Part shown: piece after piece, positions 23,390-32,441 of the stretch | Layout of the letters: each line of letters opens with the position of its first letter | Position numbering within the stretch: the first letter of the stretch is position 1 | IMG/VR virus record: IMGVR_UViG_3300029267_002354 | Coordinates: 17,013 to 81,012 of that record | Length of the DNA: 64,000 nucleotides | Strand: one strand, 5' to 3' | Source: a virus | Translations under genes and position numbers: made by a program | Notes under the pieces: model-generated | The model's input: the letters and a program-made list of their open reading frames with translations, nothing else | The model's database searches: none | Told to the model about the DNA's origin: nothing

Positions 23390-24255
23390 TGGCGAAGAAG
23401 ATCAGGTTCAAGAAGCCGAGGATTTCGACGAACTCTCCTGTTCTTGGGATGTTTGGGCTCCGGAGCTACGTCAAAACTTTCAACCTCATGGCGAAAGACA
23501 TGCCAAAGCGGATGCAGCGTGGTCGGCAGCTGTTTTTGCTCTCGGTTGGTGGCATGGTTCGCGATAGCGTGCAGCGTCTTGCGCCTGAGATTGACATGGG
23601 CGATGAGGGGTTTGAGTACAAGGAGCATCTGAAGGTTGCCCTGGTGAGTGGAGAGGTGGACGGAATGGATGCGGTGGCCATCTTCTTCGATAATGCGAAA
23701 GTCAAGCTCAGCTCCGAGAACATGGATCAGAAGGTTCTCTATTTCCAGGCGACAGAGAGGTCTCCAGAGTGGGTGAATGTGCTCATGGTGTATGGCCCGT
23801 GGCCTGCGACGATGGTGCCTGTTCCGTTTGACAACATGGATGCGAAGGTTGTCTCGCGGAATGCCAGGGAGGACGAGATAAAGGCGCTTGCGGGGCGTCT
23901 GTACGTGAAGCGTGGGGACATAGAGACGGACCTTCGCAGGGCCGGTGCGACGAAGGTGACGATCGACAAGACGCCTCACGGGGCGGGTATTGTGGTTCAT
24001 GAAGATGTCGGATATAATGTTTTGCGTGCTGAGTTTGGTTTTGACGGTGAGTCCCAGAAGGCGCACTGGAGGCCAGCTCTGAAAGAGGTGAAGGGGAAGG
24101 TTCCAGATCTGATGAAGCGGTACCTCATGTATCTCAAAACTGGCCGGGAGAGTTTTTTTGAATTGCCATCTGATATCGTGCGCGCTACGGTATCAGAGTT
24201 GAACAAAGGGGCGAAGTTCGCGAGTGAATTGGCCCCGTTTGCCCCGAAAGGGTAG
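23389..24255 (+). CDS. Putative neck/tail-completion protein
   Basis: 288 residues beginning at the ATG of a TAATG overlap; an in-frame extension to 23335 would overlap the previous gene. The N terminus is basic (MAKKIRFKKPRIS), followed by helices (FNLMAKDMPKRMQRGRQLFLLSVGGMVRDSVQ) and a beta-rich middle. The helical first third recalls tail-completion or HK97-gp10-like proteins, which join the neck and tail. It is followed by an acidic gene and a probable tail-completion gene. Moderate to low certainty. Confidence 0.5.
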   Translation: MAKKIRFKKPRISTNSPVLGMFGLRSYVKTFNLMAKDMPKRMQRGRQLFLLSVGGMVRDSVQRLAPEIDMGDEGFEYKEHLKVALVSGEVDGMDAVAIFFDNAKVKLSSENMDQKVLYFQATERSPEWVNVLMVYGPWPATMVPVPFDNMDAKVVSRNAREDEIKALAGRLYVKRGDIETDLRRAGATKVTIDKTPHGAGIVVHEDVGYNVLRAEFGFDGESQKAHWRPALKEVKGKVPDLMKRYLMYLKTGRESFFELPSDIVRATVSELNKGAKFASELAPFAPKG

Positions 24256-24270
24256 TTGAAAGGTGAAGTG

Positions 24271-24558
24271 ATGCCAGAAGTTTCAAGGTTGGACGATCTG
24301 AATTCGACATTGGTTGGTGTGGAGAACGAGCTTCTAAAGCGGAAGGTGCAGCGCCAGGACGACACAATCGACGGCGCCATGGACATCATCAACAAGGCCG
24401 CAGAGGATGGCGCGATCGAAGTCAAGGATTGCGACGGTTGTGGCGGGGACGAACCGGATCCGGATGGTGGTTCAGAGGAAGAGCCCGAGGGCGGCGATGG
24501 GGATGACGGTGGAGATGATGGCGACGGCGGTGACGATGGTGGCGGCGAGGGCGACTGA
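24271..24558 (+). CDS. Coiled-coil protein with a Gly/Asp tail
   Basis: 95 residues starting at the ATG after AAAGGTGAAGTG. Residues 1-45 are a coiled coil (VENELLKRKVQRQDDTIDGA). Residues 50-95 are nearly all Gly, Asp and Glu (GGDGDDGGDDGDGGDDGG) with a Cys pair before them. The acidic low-complexity tail resembles that of the gene after the capsid. Function unknown. Confidence 0.65.
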   Translation: MPEVSRLDDLNSTLVGVENELLKRKVQRQDDTIDGAMDIINKAAEDGAIEVKDCDGCGGDEPDPDGGSEEEPEGGDGDDGGDDGDGGDDGGGEGD

Positions 24559-24561
24559 AAA

Positions 24562-24575
24562 CGAACTCAAGTTCG
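24562..24575. repeat. Inverted repeat CGAACT-CA-AGTTCG between genes
   Basis: Perfect 6-bp arms directly after a stop codon, followed by CAGAGGG, the probable ribosome binding site of the next gene. Confidence 0.85.
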
Positions 24576-24587
24576 CAGAGGGTCTGA

Positions 24588-25334
24588 ATGAGCATACTTG
24601 GAACAGTGAGCCTTCGTGATTGGGACGAAGGATGCATGAAGACCCTTGGGGCGGACATTTCAACATACCAGGTGGACGGAGACACGCGCGCGATCTACAC
24701 GGTGGACGTGCCGTACCTCGATTCCGGCTTTGCAGACTTGGGCGACAGGGTTCCAGTCCAGTTCCAGGATCCGGAGGATGTGTACCAGCCGTTCGTCTTG
24801 CCGTGTTTTCAGTTTCGTCAGAACGATCTGACGCCTGCGTTTGACAGACATCCCTGGTACACGTGGGTCGCCCGTGCACCGGCTGATGACGCTGTGGAGA
24901 TCATCCTCCCGGACGGAACGAAGGGGTACGACAAGTACAAGAACCAGTGGAGGGCGACTCAGTTCGACATCACGTACGATTGTATGGTGCTTGCCAGGCG
25001 TAAGCAGGAGGCGCTCCTCATGCTCTTCTACGCTCTTCGGCACTTCATCCCACCTTGGTTCATTTTCAAAGTTGTTGACAGCAAGGGTGATGTGCGAGAA
25101 TATGATGCAGGAGAGATGACAATTTCGAATACTTCGGAGTTGGCGGACATCGCGGAGAGGACAGTGAGCTACACGATCTCATTCACGGTCAGAGCGGAGG
25201 TTGACATCCACGATGATCGTGTGTTCGCAGCCATGGTCGAACCGCATGTGACTTACGCACGGTACACACCCTCTGAGATTTCAGAAATCAACCAGAAGAA
25301 TCGGGACGTCCGTCTCGGTATCTCAGAAAGCTAG
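24588..25334 (+). CDS. Putative tail terminator / sheath-stabilising protein
   Basis: 248 residues, mixed alpha/beta, with TQFDITYDCMVLARRKQEAL, LFYALRHFIPPWFIFKV and RTVSYTISFTVRAEV, in which a long helix is flanked by beta strands as in tail-terminator and proximal sheath-stabilising proteins. It is two genes upstream of the sheath, where the T4 gene 15 equivalent would be expected. Family membership is inferred, not proven. Confidence 0.5.
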   Translation: MSILGTVSLRDWDEGCMKTLGADISTYQVDGDTRAIYTVDVPYLDSGFADLGDRVPVQFQDPEDVYQPFVLPCFQFRQNDLTPAFDRHPWYTWVARAPADDAVEIILPDGTKGYDKYKNQWRATQFDITYDCMVLARRKQEALLMLFYALRHFIPPWFIFKVVDSKGDVREYDAGEMTISNTSELADIAERTVSYTISFTVRAEVDIHDDRVFAAMVEPHVTYARYTPSEISEINQKNRDVRLGISES

Positions 25335-25342
25335 GAGGAATC

Positions 25343-25846
25343 ATGCCGTGGTTTTACTATTCAGGAAATGTCCCTCGATCGGTACAGGTGAAAAAAGGTC
25401 TTTCGATTGCCTTGAAGCCTCACAGTAAGGTTGAGATCTTCGACGTGAACACCCCCGAGGTGAAGGCACTCAAGAAAAAGGGAGATCTTCGTCTGACTTC
25501 GAAGCCGAAGGGTGCTGTTTCACTGAAGGATGCCCCGACGATGTCCGCGAAGGATGTCGAGAAGGTCACCCCGAAGTCGAATCTCGCGAAGGTTGTCGCG
25601 GAGAAGGGTGTGACCGGAAAGAAGGGGCAGACGCCGAAGTCGAAGAAGCCCGAGATGACAGAGGGTGAGACGCAGGCTGCCTCGAAAAACAAACCGGTCG
25701 AAGAGTCCAAGCCCGACACTAAGGGATCGGACGTCGAAAAAGCTGAAGATGTTGACGTGTTGTCGAATGCTGAAAGTGGCCCCGATGGAGATGGGGACGG
25801 CAAGAAAAAGAAAGCAAGAAAAGGCCGTGGCCGCAAAGGTCAGTAG
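25343..25846 (+). CDS. Small protein with a Lys-rich tail, upstream of the sheath
   Basis: 167 residues after CTAGGAGGAATC. Residues 1-60 form a small beta domain (MPWFYYSGNVPRSVQVKKGLSIALKP, VEIFDVNTPEVKALKKKGDL) like the short domains of some tail accessory proteins. The rest is disordered and charged, ending KKKKARKGRGRKGQ. The order suggests a tail or neck accessory protein. Confidence 0.65.
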   Translation: MPWFYYSGNVPRSVQVKKGLSIALKPHSKVEIFDVNTPEVKALKKKGDLRLTSKPKGAVSLKDAPTMSAKDVEKVTPKSNLAKVVAEKGVTGKKGQTPKSKKPEMTEGETQAASKNKPVEESKPDTKGSDVEKAEDVDVLSNAESGPDGDGDGKKKKARKGRGRKGQ

Positions 25847-25871
25847 GTCCTAGACAACACGGAGACAGAAA

Positions 25872-28652
25872 ATGCCCGAGTACACTTACCCTGGCCCACG
25901 AATCCAAGAAGTATCAGGTGGTCCTGGCCCGATCGCAGGGGTTTCGACATCGAATCTCGGCCTGATCGGCTTCACAAAGAAGGGACCCGTCGACGAGCCG
26001 ATTCTGTCGACGAGCTTCAATGAGTTCAAGGCTTCCTTCGGTGACTTCACTGAGGACGGCCTGACCCCGACGATGGCGTATGCCTTCTTCCAGAACGGTG
26101 GCCAGCGGCTCTACACGGTGCGTGTGACTGCCTCGGATGCCGAGGATGCGCTCTGGGATTACCTCTACTCGATCACGAGTGCGAGCCCTGAGGAGCTTGG
26201 CGACACCGCCGAGGGGACCGGAATCTACAGCCTGCAGATCGACAATGCTCCGATCGATCCGACCAGTGTTGAGATCACGTTCAACAGCGGATCTACGGAC
26301 AATGTGTTCACCGACGCTGCTGGCGATGGCGTTCTCACGAAGACGAGCGGCGCGGGATCTGGCGGGACGGGTTCGATCAACTACACCACAGGTGAAGTGA
26401 GCATCACCCTCGCCGTGCCTGGAGACTACACGGGTGGCGCGGACAAGATCGAGGCCGTGTACGACTACGTGGTGTTCCAGTTCCGGATGAAGTGGCCGGG
26501 CGAGGCTGGGAACTACTACCGCGTGAGCATCGTGCCTGGAGACAGCGACTACCTCACTCAGGCGACCGCTTCCTACAGCAGGTTCACGGTCCTGGTCGAG
26601 GAGGATACCGACGCTGGTGTGACCGGTGTTCCGTCTTGGGTGACGGTCGAGCAGTTCACCGACCTCGTGTTCAACGACACGAGCAGCCCGAACTACATCG
26701 AGACGGTCATCAATGCCGACTACAACGGATCGGACATCATCGAGGTCGTCGGTTACGGCAACGAGATGAATCCTCCTGAGCTGCAGGGGACCCAGGTCAC
26801 CGCAGAGGACTTCTCGGGAACGATGGTCCATTCGGATGGATCTTCCGCGTCGACACCGGACGTCTACGATGGGCTCTGGAAGGGGTGGACGTACGATCTG
26901 GCCAACGGATGCTTCCCGACGACGTTCGATGCGAGCTTCAAGTTCTCGGATGGCGCGATCTACGCTTCCGGCGCGGATGACTCGGGTGGATCAGGAAACG
27001 CTTTCCTGACCGACTCGACGGCGGCGTGGCCGGTGAACGGCCTGGTCGGTCTGATTCTGTACAACACAGCCGACGGAAGCCATGGTGTCATCACGGCGAA
27101 TACCGCGACGACGGCGACGGCGACTCTGGCCGGTGGTACCGGGAACGACTGGGACGACACCGACACCTACGAGATCCGGGCTCCTTTGAGGATCGGAACG
27201 GGTGCGGCGGGTCCGGTTGCGGTGGCGGATGTTGTTTCACCTGGAAGCACTTCTGTCCCGGCGGCGATCACTCCGAGTTCGGTGAAGATCACTGTTCAGC
27301 TGACCACGGCTGGATCCCAGGTTATCGTCGATGACGGATCTGGAAACCTGTGGGATGGTGTGGCTGGTGCATGTGGAACGATCGACTACACGACGGGCCA
27401 GATTGCCTACTCCGGTACCGATGATCAGATCGACATCAGCGGTGTCACGGCGTGGGCCGCCGACACGATCGTTGCTGGTGCTCCGATTTGGTTCGCGTGC
27501 GACTACGCGACTGCGATCTCGGTTGTGGACGACGGTGATGGGAATCTGTCGCTCAACACGACACAGGCGACTGGGTACCCGCAGAAGTTCATCTTGGACG
27601 AGAACGGCACCAACGAGATCGACTACGACACTGGCGGGTTCACTCTGACGTGGGCCGTCTCCGGATCCCCGGCGCTTGGACCGGGTGGCGCGACTGCTCA
27701 GACGGCGGACTACTACACGCAGCCTGACGAGAGCGTGACGGGGCAGATGACGGGCGGATCCGACGGCTCGGCCCTGACATCGAATGATGTCGTTGGGGCG
27801 ACCCTGGCGGCGGACCAGCGCGGTCTGTGGGCGTTCGGCAAGGTGGATGAGCTGATGCAGCTCGTGGCCTCGGACTTCCAGACGGACACGACGGTTGCCG
27901 ACTCGCTGATCACCTACGCCGAGCTGAACAAGGACAAGTTCGTGATCCTGACGGTCCCGGCAGGTCTCACTCCGCAGGAGGCGGTCAACTGGAAGAAGTT
28001 CCAGCTGCAGAAGTTCACCTCCTACGCGGCGCTGTACTACCCGCACATCAAGATCATCGACCCGGTCACCGAGGTGGCCACAGATGTTCCTTGCGGTGGT
28101 CACGTCGCGGGTGTGTACGCGCGAACGGACATCACGAAGAACGTCGGCAAGGCTCCGGCTGGTGTCGAGGATGGGAAGATCAACTGGGCGGTTGGACTGG
28201 AGCTGGATCTCACCAGGGACCAGGTCGGCGTCTGCTACCCGGAGAAGATCAACTGCCTCGTTCAGTGGCCGCAGACCGGACGTTGCGTCTGGGGCGCTCG
28301 TACCCTCGATATCGCGGGTGGAGAGTGGCCGTACATCCAGATGCGGCGCCTGTTCATGTTCTGCGAGAAGTCGGTGTTCAACGCGACGCACACGCATGTG
28401 TTCAAGAACAACGGTCCTTCTCTGTGGGCCGCGATCCGGACCCAGGTTTCGAGCTTCCTTCTGGGGCTCTACCAGGCCGGATACTTCGCCGGAACCAGCG
28501 CAGAGGATGCGTTCTACGTGATCTGCGACCGGACGAACAACCCGCAGAACACGGTGGATCAGGGGCTCGTTTTCTGCGACATCGGTATCGCACCGAACAA
28601 GCCTGCGGAATTCATAGTATTCCGGTTCCAGCAGAAGGCTCTGACCGCGTAA
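25872..28652 (+). CDS. Tail sheath protein (gp18-like) with inserted beta modules
   Basis: Contractile sheath subunit. The N terminus (YTYPGPRIQEVSGGPGPIAG, LGLIGFTKKGPVDEP, FQNGGQRLYTVRV) and the C terminus (AIRTQVSSFLLGLYQAGYFAG, EDAFYVICDR, IGIAPNKPAEFIVFRFQQK) are typical of sheaths. At 926 residues it is much longer than T4 gp18 (659). The extra length lies at about 125-600 and includes several beta modules: GTGSINYTTGEVSITL, a 75-residue module at about 357-438 matching one in the hydrolase-like fibre gene, and GTIDYTTGQIAYS. These should protrude on the sheath surface. Confidence 0.94.
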   Translation: MPEYTYPGPRIQEVSGGPGPIAGVSTSNLGLIGFTKKGPVDEPILSTSFNEFKASFGDFTEDGLTPTMAYAFFQNGGQRLYTVRVTASDAEDALWDYLYSITSASPEELGDTAEGTGIYSLQIDNAPIDPTSVEITFNSGSTDNVFTDAAGDGVLTKTSGAGSGGTGSINYTTGEVSITLAVPGDYTGGADKIEAVYDYVVFQFRMKWPGEAGNYYRVSIVPGDSDYLTQATASYSRFTVLVEEDTDAGVTGVPSWVTVEQFTDLVFNDTSSPNYIETVINADYNGSDIIEVVGYGNEMNPPELQGTQVTAEDFSGTMVHSDGSSASTPDVYDGLWKGWTYDLANGCFPTTFDASFKFSDGAIYASGADDSGGSGNAFLTDSTAAWPVNGLVGLILYNTADGSHGVITANTATTATATLAGGTGNDWDDTDTYEIRAPLRIGTGAAGPVAVADVVSPGSTSVPAAITPSSVKITVQLTTAGSQVIVDDGSGNLWDGVAGACGTIDYTTGQIAYSGTDDQIDISGVTAWAADTIVAGAPIWFACDYATAISVVDDGDGNLSLNTTQATGYPQKFILDENGTNEIDYDTGGFTLTWAVSGSPALGPGGATAQTADYYTQPDESVTGQMTGGSDGSALTSNDVVGATLAADQRGLWAFGKVDELMQLVASDFQTDTTVADSLITYAELNKDKFVILTVPAGLTPQEAVNWKKFQLQKFTSYAALYYPHIKIIDPVTEVATDVPCGGHVAGVYARTDITKNVGKAPAGVEDGKINWAVGLELDLTRDQVGVCYPEKINCLVQWPQTGRCVWGARTLDIAGGEWPYIQMRRLFMFCEKSVFNATHTHVFKNNGPSLWAAIRTQVSSFLLGLYQAGYFAGTSAEDAFYVICDRTNNPQNTVDQGLVFCDIGIAPNKPAEFIVFRFQQKALTA

Positions 28653-28670
28653 GCGGGATAGGGGATTGAG

Positions 28671-29435
28671 ATGACCACTACGGTAATACCGGTAGTCTCT
28701 ATTCAGGAAGTGTACAGTACGGGGCAGATCAATGGATCCGCCCCGGACGGTACGCCGACTGATGAGCAGGAGTACAGGGGCAGGATCCAGAAATGGCTGG
28801 CTGGCTCTGTTGGCGGGGAATTCGATGCTCCAGATCTGACCGGCATGCGTGTCGAGCAGGTGTTCTGGTTCATCGAGGCCGCCTCAACTCCCAATGTCGA
28901 CATCTACCTGGTGGACGACAATGGGACTGAGTACCTCATCGATTCACAGAATCTTGCGAGCGGATCGTGGGCTCAGACCAACCACGGGATCATGGTTCCT
29001 CCGGGGTTCAAGATCCGCGTCAAGTCCGATCAGGCAATTGGTGCTGCGGTCCCGATCGTCTCTGAGGACACTGGGGTTACCGGTGATGGTGTGTCTGCGG
29101 ACTACGAACTTGTGTTCGCTGAGACGCCTGTCAAGGCTGGGACGGTATCCATTGTGGCTGGGAGCGTGACGTTCACGGATCCTGGCTCGGATGGAATTCT
29201 GGTTGGTGCCGGTGGCGGTGGGGGATCTGGGACGATCGATTATCTGACTGGTGTCGCGACGATTACCCTGAACACGCCATCAGATTTCAATGCGGTGAAT
29301 GCGCTTGCGAGCTACACCCACGAGAAATTCGGGCGTGTGGGGATCGTGATTCACCAGGGATGGGGACAGCCAACGCCGAGTCAGACTGGAATGATTGGCA
29401 AAGAGAGTCTTCCTCCGTCCATGCAGCGGGCGTAG
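28671..29435 (+). CDS. Sheath-associated beta-rich virion protein
   Basis: 254 residues directly after the sheath gene. The N-terminal 120 residues form a beta domain (RVEQVFWFIEAASTPNVDIYLVD, MVPPGFKIRVKSDQAIG). Residues 140-210 repeat the GTIDYLTGVATITL module also found in the sheath. Such modules are common in surface-exposed parts of phage structural proteins. It may decorate the sheath or tail tip. Confidence 0.65.
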   Translation: MTTTVIPVVSIQEVYSTGQINGSAPDGTPTDEQEYRGRIQKWLAGSVGGEFDAPDLTGMRVEQVFWFIEAASTPNVDIYLVDDNGTEYLIDSQNLASGSWAQTNHGIMVPPGFKIRVKSDQAIGAAVPIVSEDTGVTGDGVSADYELVFAETPVKAGTVSIVAGSVTFTDPGSDGILVGAGGGGGSGTIDYLTGVATITLNTPSDFNAVNALASYTHEKFGRVGIVIHQGWGQPTPSQTGMIGKESLPPSMQRA

Positions 29436-29454
29436 GAGTTAAGGAGAGAGAGAA

Positions 29455-29982
29455 ATGGCACGAGCAGCTGTTGATGATCTGATGCAATCGTTCAGGTTTC
29501 ACGTCGTTGCGACGACAGCCGACGCGACAAACCCTCTCGAATTCAGCCGTCCTGGCGAGTTCGAGGGAGGCGGGCAGGCTGGATTCCAAAGCGTGACGAT
29601 TCCTGAGGTGAGCGTCGAGGCCACGGAGTACCGTGAGGGCACCTTCGTTTGGACCCAGAAATATCCTGGGCCGCCCACCGTATCGGACGTGACTCTGATG
29701 CGAGGTGTGGCGAAGGCCGACACAACCTTCTACGACTGGGTCAGGGATAGCATCGACGGCGACGAGTATCGCTGCGATGTTACGATCTACCACTACCAGC
29801 GCACAGAGATGGGTGCTGCGTCTCAGTCGGAGACGGGAGACACCTTCCGTCGGATCGAGTGCAAGAACTGCTTTGGTATGCGCGCCAAGCCAGCTGGTGA
29901 TTTCGACTCCATGTCCGGGGAGGTATCCCTGGCCGAGGTCGACTTCGCGCTGGAGTCGTTCATCCTCGAACCGTCTGCATGA
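29455..29982 (+). CDS. Tail tube protein (gp19-like)
   Basis: 175 residues, after AAGGAGAGAGAGAA. It has the features of phage tube proteins: FRFHVVA near the start, GFQSVTIPEVSVEATEYREG, SDVTLMRGVAKADTTFYDWV and a final beta strand EVSLAEVDFALESFIL. Placed after the sheath as in most myoviruses. It builds the inner tube through which DNA passes. Confidence 0.9.
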   Translation: MARAAVDDLMQSFRFHVVATTADATNPLEFSRPGEFEGGGQAGFQSVTIPEVSVEATEYREGTFVWTQKYPGPPTVSDVTLMRGVAKADTTFYDWVRDSIDGDEYRCDVTIYHYQRTEMGAASQSETGDTFRRIECKNCFGMRAKPAGDFDSMSGEVSLAEVDFALESFILEPSA

Positions 29983-30006
29983 TCTTCAGAGGGAGGAGCA
30001 CCTTGA

Positions 30007-30564
30007 ATGGCCAGGAGTCGTGCAGCGGACTTTTTGCAGAACCATCGCTTCTGGCTACTTGATGTAGTTCCTAGCGCGACGTTCCCGTATCTGGTTTTGG
30101 GCGCCCCTCTTCTCGGGTTTCAATCCATCACAACGCCGGAATACACAGCTGACGTCGACGAGATCAAGCAGCTGAATTCGATGTACAAGAGGCATGTGTA
30201 CTCCGGTGGTGGGGTGGGACCGATCACGTTGACACGTGGGATGCTTGGATACGACGACACGTTTTGGCAGTGGATGTCGAGGGCTATTCGTGGGATCGAT
30301 ACGACGAATCGGGATCTTTTGTTGATTCAGTTTTCAAACATAAGTTTGTCCGGTCTTGATGCTGGTCCTGTCGAGGACTTGCCAGGAGATGCCTGGGAGG
30401 GGAGAGCTTTTCTTCCGGCCAAAGCATGGCTTCTGTGGGATTGCATCCCGACGCGGTACAAAGCTGGATCGGACTTTGATGCCCAAAGTGGGCAGGTCAG
30501 CATTGCGGAGCTAGAGGTGCAACCGTGGGCTTTTACCGAAATCACACTCGGAAGCCCGTTATAG
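30007..30564 (+). CDS. Second tail-tube-like protein
   Basis: 185 residues, clearly a paralogue of the preceding gene by pattern: NHRFWLLDVV, LLGFQSITTPEYTADVDEI, GPITLTRGMLGYDDTFWQWM, SGQVSIAELEVQPWAF. A second tube-fold protein is typically the tube initiator at the baseplate or the tube terminator at the neck (T4 gp54, gp48 and gp3 type); which one is not decidable here. Confidence 0.82.
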   Translation: MARSRAADFLQNHRFWLLDVVPSATFPYLVLGAPLLGFQSITTPEYTADVDEIKQLNSMYKRHVYSGGGVGPITLTRGMLGYDDTFWQWMSRAIRGIDTTNRDLLLIQFSNISLSGLDAGPVEDLPGDAWEGRAFLPAKAWLLWDCIPTRYKAGSDFDAQSGQVSIAELEVQPWAFTEITLGSPL

Positions 30565-30574
30565 GAGAAGAGTG

Positions 30575-31030
30575 ATGTCGAGGAAATTGGTAGAGGAGCT
30601 GAAAAGTTTTCTGGATGACAAGCCGGTCGTGGCCGAAGGGAATGAGATCTCCGAGGATCAGGATGGCGAAGAGAATCCAGAAGAGAGCGAAGTGAGTGTG
30701 TTGGATGAGGTCGACAGTCTCCTGGGTGACGAAGATCAGGAAGTTGGTGATCTCGAAGAGATGAAGGTGTATGAGGTTCCGAGGCGCAAGGCTGATCTCG
30801 ACGAGAAGACACCGGCAAATCTGAAGAAGCGCGTGGCTCTTTTGAAGAGCGCGGCCAAGAAGGTCGAGGGGGCGATTGGGGATCTGGCGAAGATTCCGAA
30901 GCTCGACTTCATGGGGGATATCCCCCATTTCTCCGAGAAGCTCCATGATGCTCTTGTTGGCGAGGGTGCTGGCAGCGGGACCGGGCTCGTGGATCTAGCG
31001 AAGGGCTACGAGAAGGAAATGAAGAAGTAG
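30575..31030 (+). CDS. Small acidic/coiled protein, possible internal head protein
   Basis: 151 residues from the ATG after AGGAGAAGAGTG (a GTG three bases upstream is also in frame). It begins MSRKLVEELKSFLDD; the KLVEEL resembles the R-x-L-x-E motif of the internal-protein cluster but is not a strict match. A very acidic segment (about 20-65) precedes a helical basic part (KRVALLKSAAKKVEGAIGDLA). Confidence 0.65.
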   Translation: MSRKLVEELKSFLDDKPVVAEGNEISEDQDGEENPEESEVSVLDEVDSLLGDEDQEVGDLEEMKVYEVPRRKADLDEKTPANLKKRVALLKSAAKKVEGAIGDLAKIPKLDFMGDIPHFSEKLHDALVGEGAGSGTGLVDLAKGYEKEMKK

Positions 31031-31032
31031 GA

Positions 31033-31046
31033 CGAACTCAAGTTCG
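31033..31046. repeat. Inverted repeat CGAACT-CA-AGTTCG between genes
   Basis: Perfect 6-bp arms starting 3 bases after a stop codon, followed by CTTGGAGGAGAG, the ribosome binding site of the next gene. Confidence 0.85.
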
Positions 31047-31062
31047 CTTGGAGGAGAGAATC

Positions 31063-31455
31063 ATGTCAGACGGAAAGAACAAGGTCCTCGGGATGCTCCT
31101 GGAGAATGCTGGAGTCAACCCGGATTCCATCCTTGGTGAAGGCGCCGTGGAAGAGTCCAGTTTCAAGATGGGAAAGGACCACATGGCGGCCCTCTCGCTC
31201 TGGAAGGGGCAGCACGGGAAGGGTTGGAAGAAGGCCCTCAAGAAGGCGTGGAAGACCGGAGACTACGGTCCGTCCCAGGGGACCAAGTTCGAGAAGCGGA
31301 TGGACGCCGCCATGAAGGACCTAAAGGTCAAAGGTGGTCTTCGCTGGCTGGAAGCCTACGAGGATGTCCAGGACGATGGCGAAGGCGACGTGTCTGGTGG
31401 ATTCAAGATGCGTGGTCTGATCGAGAAAAAGATGGAAGATGGCGATGTTTCATGA
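31063..31455 (+). CDS. Small basic protein with an MRGLIEKK segment near its end
   Basis: 130 residues starting after GGAGGAGAGAATC. The N terminus has KVLGMLLENAG (LLE). The middle is basic and Trp-rich (SLWKGQHGKGWKKALKKAWKTGDYG, here longer than one helix), and residues about 115-123 read MRGLIEKKM, the motif otherwise seen at N termini of the internal-protein cluster. It overlaps the next gene by 17 bases. Possibly a core or internal protein. Confidence 0.65.
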   Translation: MSDGKNKVLGMLLENAGVNPDSILGEGAVEESSFKMGKDHMAALSLWKGQHGKGWKKALKKAWKTGDYGPSQGTKFEKRMDAAMKDLKVKGGLRWLEAYEDVQDDGEGDVSGGFKMRGLIEKKMEDGDVS

Positions 31456-31789
31456 TCTGAAGTCCAGGAAGTTTGTCGTTGCGATTCTCGCTGCGATTCT
31501 GATCGTGGCCAACGATGCTCTCGGGAAGCCTGTGAGCGACGAGGCTATGTACTCCGCCCTCGGATTGATCGGAACGTACATCCTTGGACAGGGGATCGCC
31601 GATCATGGCGCTCAGGGGGCCGCTACGGCGGCCAGGAGGGCCGTGAACCATGGGGTGAGGATCGAGGCCGCTGTTCGGGACGTCCTGGGCATGGATGGCG
31701 TCGACGAGGCCCCTGTGGATGATGATGGGCCGAATTGGGAAGATACAACCGAGGTGGATCCCGAGGACAAGAAGGAGTTGCTCGGTTAG
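31439..31789 (+). CDS. Holin-like membrane protein
   Basis: 116 residues. A first hydrophobic segment at about 12-27 (FVVAILAAILIVAND) follows the basic stretch KSRK; a second weaker one at about 39-55 contains ALGLIGTYILGQGIAD. A soluble acidic tail follows. This two-segment layout with SRKF-V-A-I-L is common among small phage holins. The amidase endolysin lies 1.2 kb downstream. The ATG at 31445 is an alternative start. Confidence 0.6.
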   Translation: MAMFHDLKSRKFVVAILAAILIVANDALGKPVSDEAMYSALGLIGTYILGQGIADHGAQGAATAARRAVNHGVRIEAAVRDVLGMDGVDEAPVDDDGPNWEDTTEVDPEDKKELLG

Positions 31790-31833
31790 CAGTTTTGTCA
31801 GTTGAATGGTGCCGGTTGTTTTTTTTAGGGTTC

Positions 31834-31849
31834 GCGAACAATAGTTCGC
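31834..31849. repeat. Inverted repeat GCGAAC-AATA-GTTCGC between genes
   Basis: Perfect 6-bp arms with a variant centre, followed by TTTGATAGGAG, the ribosome binding site of the next gene. The 79-base gap between flanking genes also has a T8 run at 31819-31826 without a clear stem. Confidence 0.8.
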
Positions 31850-31868
31850 TTTGATAGGAGAGAGAAGA

Positions 31869-32390
31869 ATGAGAAACCCAGCAAACGCACCAAGTGATGA
31901 CAAAATCAGGAACGCAGGAGCGGTTCCGTGGGCATCGCAGATCCCGAACGACACAGAGGCTGAGGGGAATTACGTCTCCGACGTGCTCAGCAACATGGGC
32001 GAGAGGCTTCGCGCTGTCGTCTCCGATCTCGCGATCGACACTCTCAACGATGAGCAGTCGGTTGCCCTGGGGGGTGTCGCATCGAAGCAGTTTGCTCCGA
32101 CGCACGCCATCGTGCAGATGGCAACTGTGTCCGGAGCTGCGGCGGCGGGTGACTTCCAGATCAGCATCGGAATCACCAGCGGTGGAACTGAGATCCTTGC
32201 TGCCACGGCATGCACTGGCGTCATCGCAATCGACACCAAGCTGATCATCGATCTCAGTGCCGTCGTGAAGCCTGCTCTTCCGGCGAGTTCGACACTGTAT
32301 GTCAAGGTCACTACGGCGGACACGACGGCTGGTGCCGGTCACCTTGCCAAGGTGTACGTTGTCGGAGAGGTGATCGCGACAGAAGGATAA
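31869..32390 (+). CDS. Putative beta-sandwich virion protein
   Basis: 173 residues from the ATG after TAGGAGAGAGAAGA. The first 45 residues are polar; the remainder is a regular beta-rich fold (HAIVQMATVSGAAAAGDFQI, GVIAIDTKLIIDLSAVV, STLYVKVTTADTTAGAGH, AKVYVVGEVIA). It looks like a decoration or fibre-type domain. No catalytic motif; it lies between the holin-like gene and the endolysin. Confidence 0.6.
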   Translation: MRNPANAPSDDKIRNAGAVPWASQIPNDTEAEGNYVSDVLSNMGERLRAVVSDLAIDTLNDEQSVALGGVASKQFAPTHAIVQMATVSGAAAAGDFQISIGITSGGTEILAATACTGVIAIDTKLIIDLSAVVKPALPASSTLYVKVTTADTTAGAGHLAKVYVVGEVIATEG

Positions 32391-32441
32391 AAATCCGCTT
32401 GGAACCGGATGGAGTTTGGCATTTTGCAAGGGAAGTCAGTG

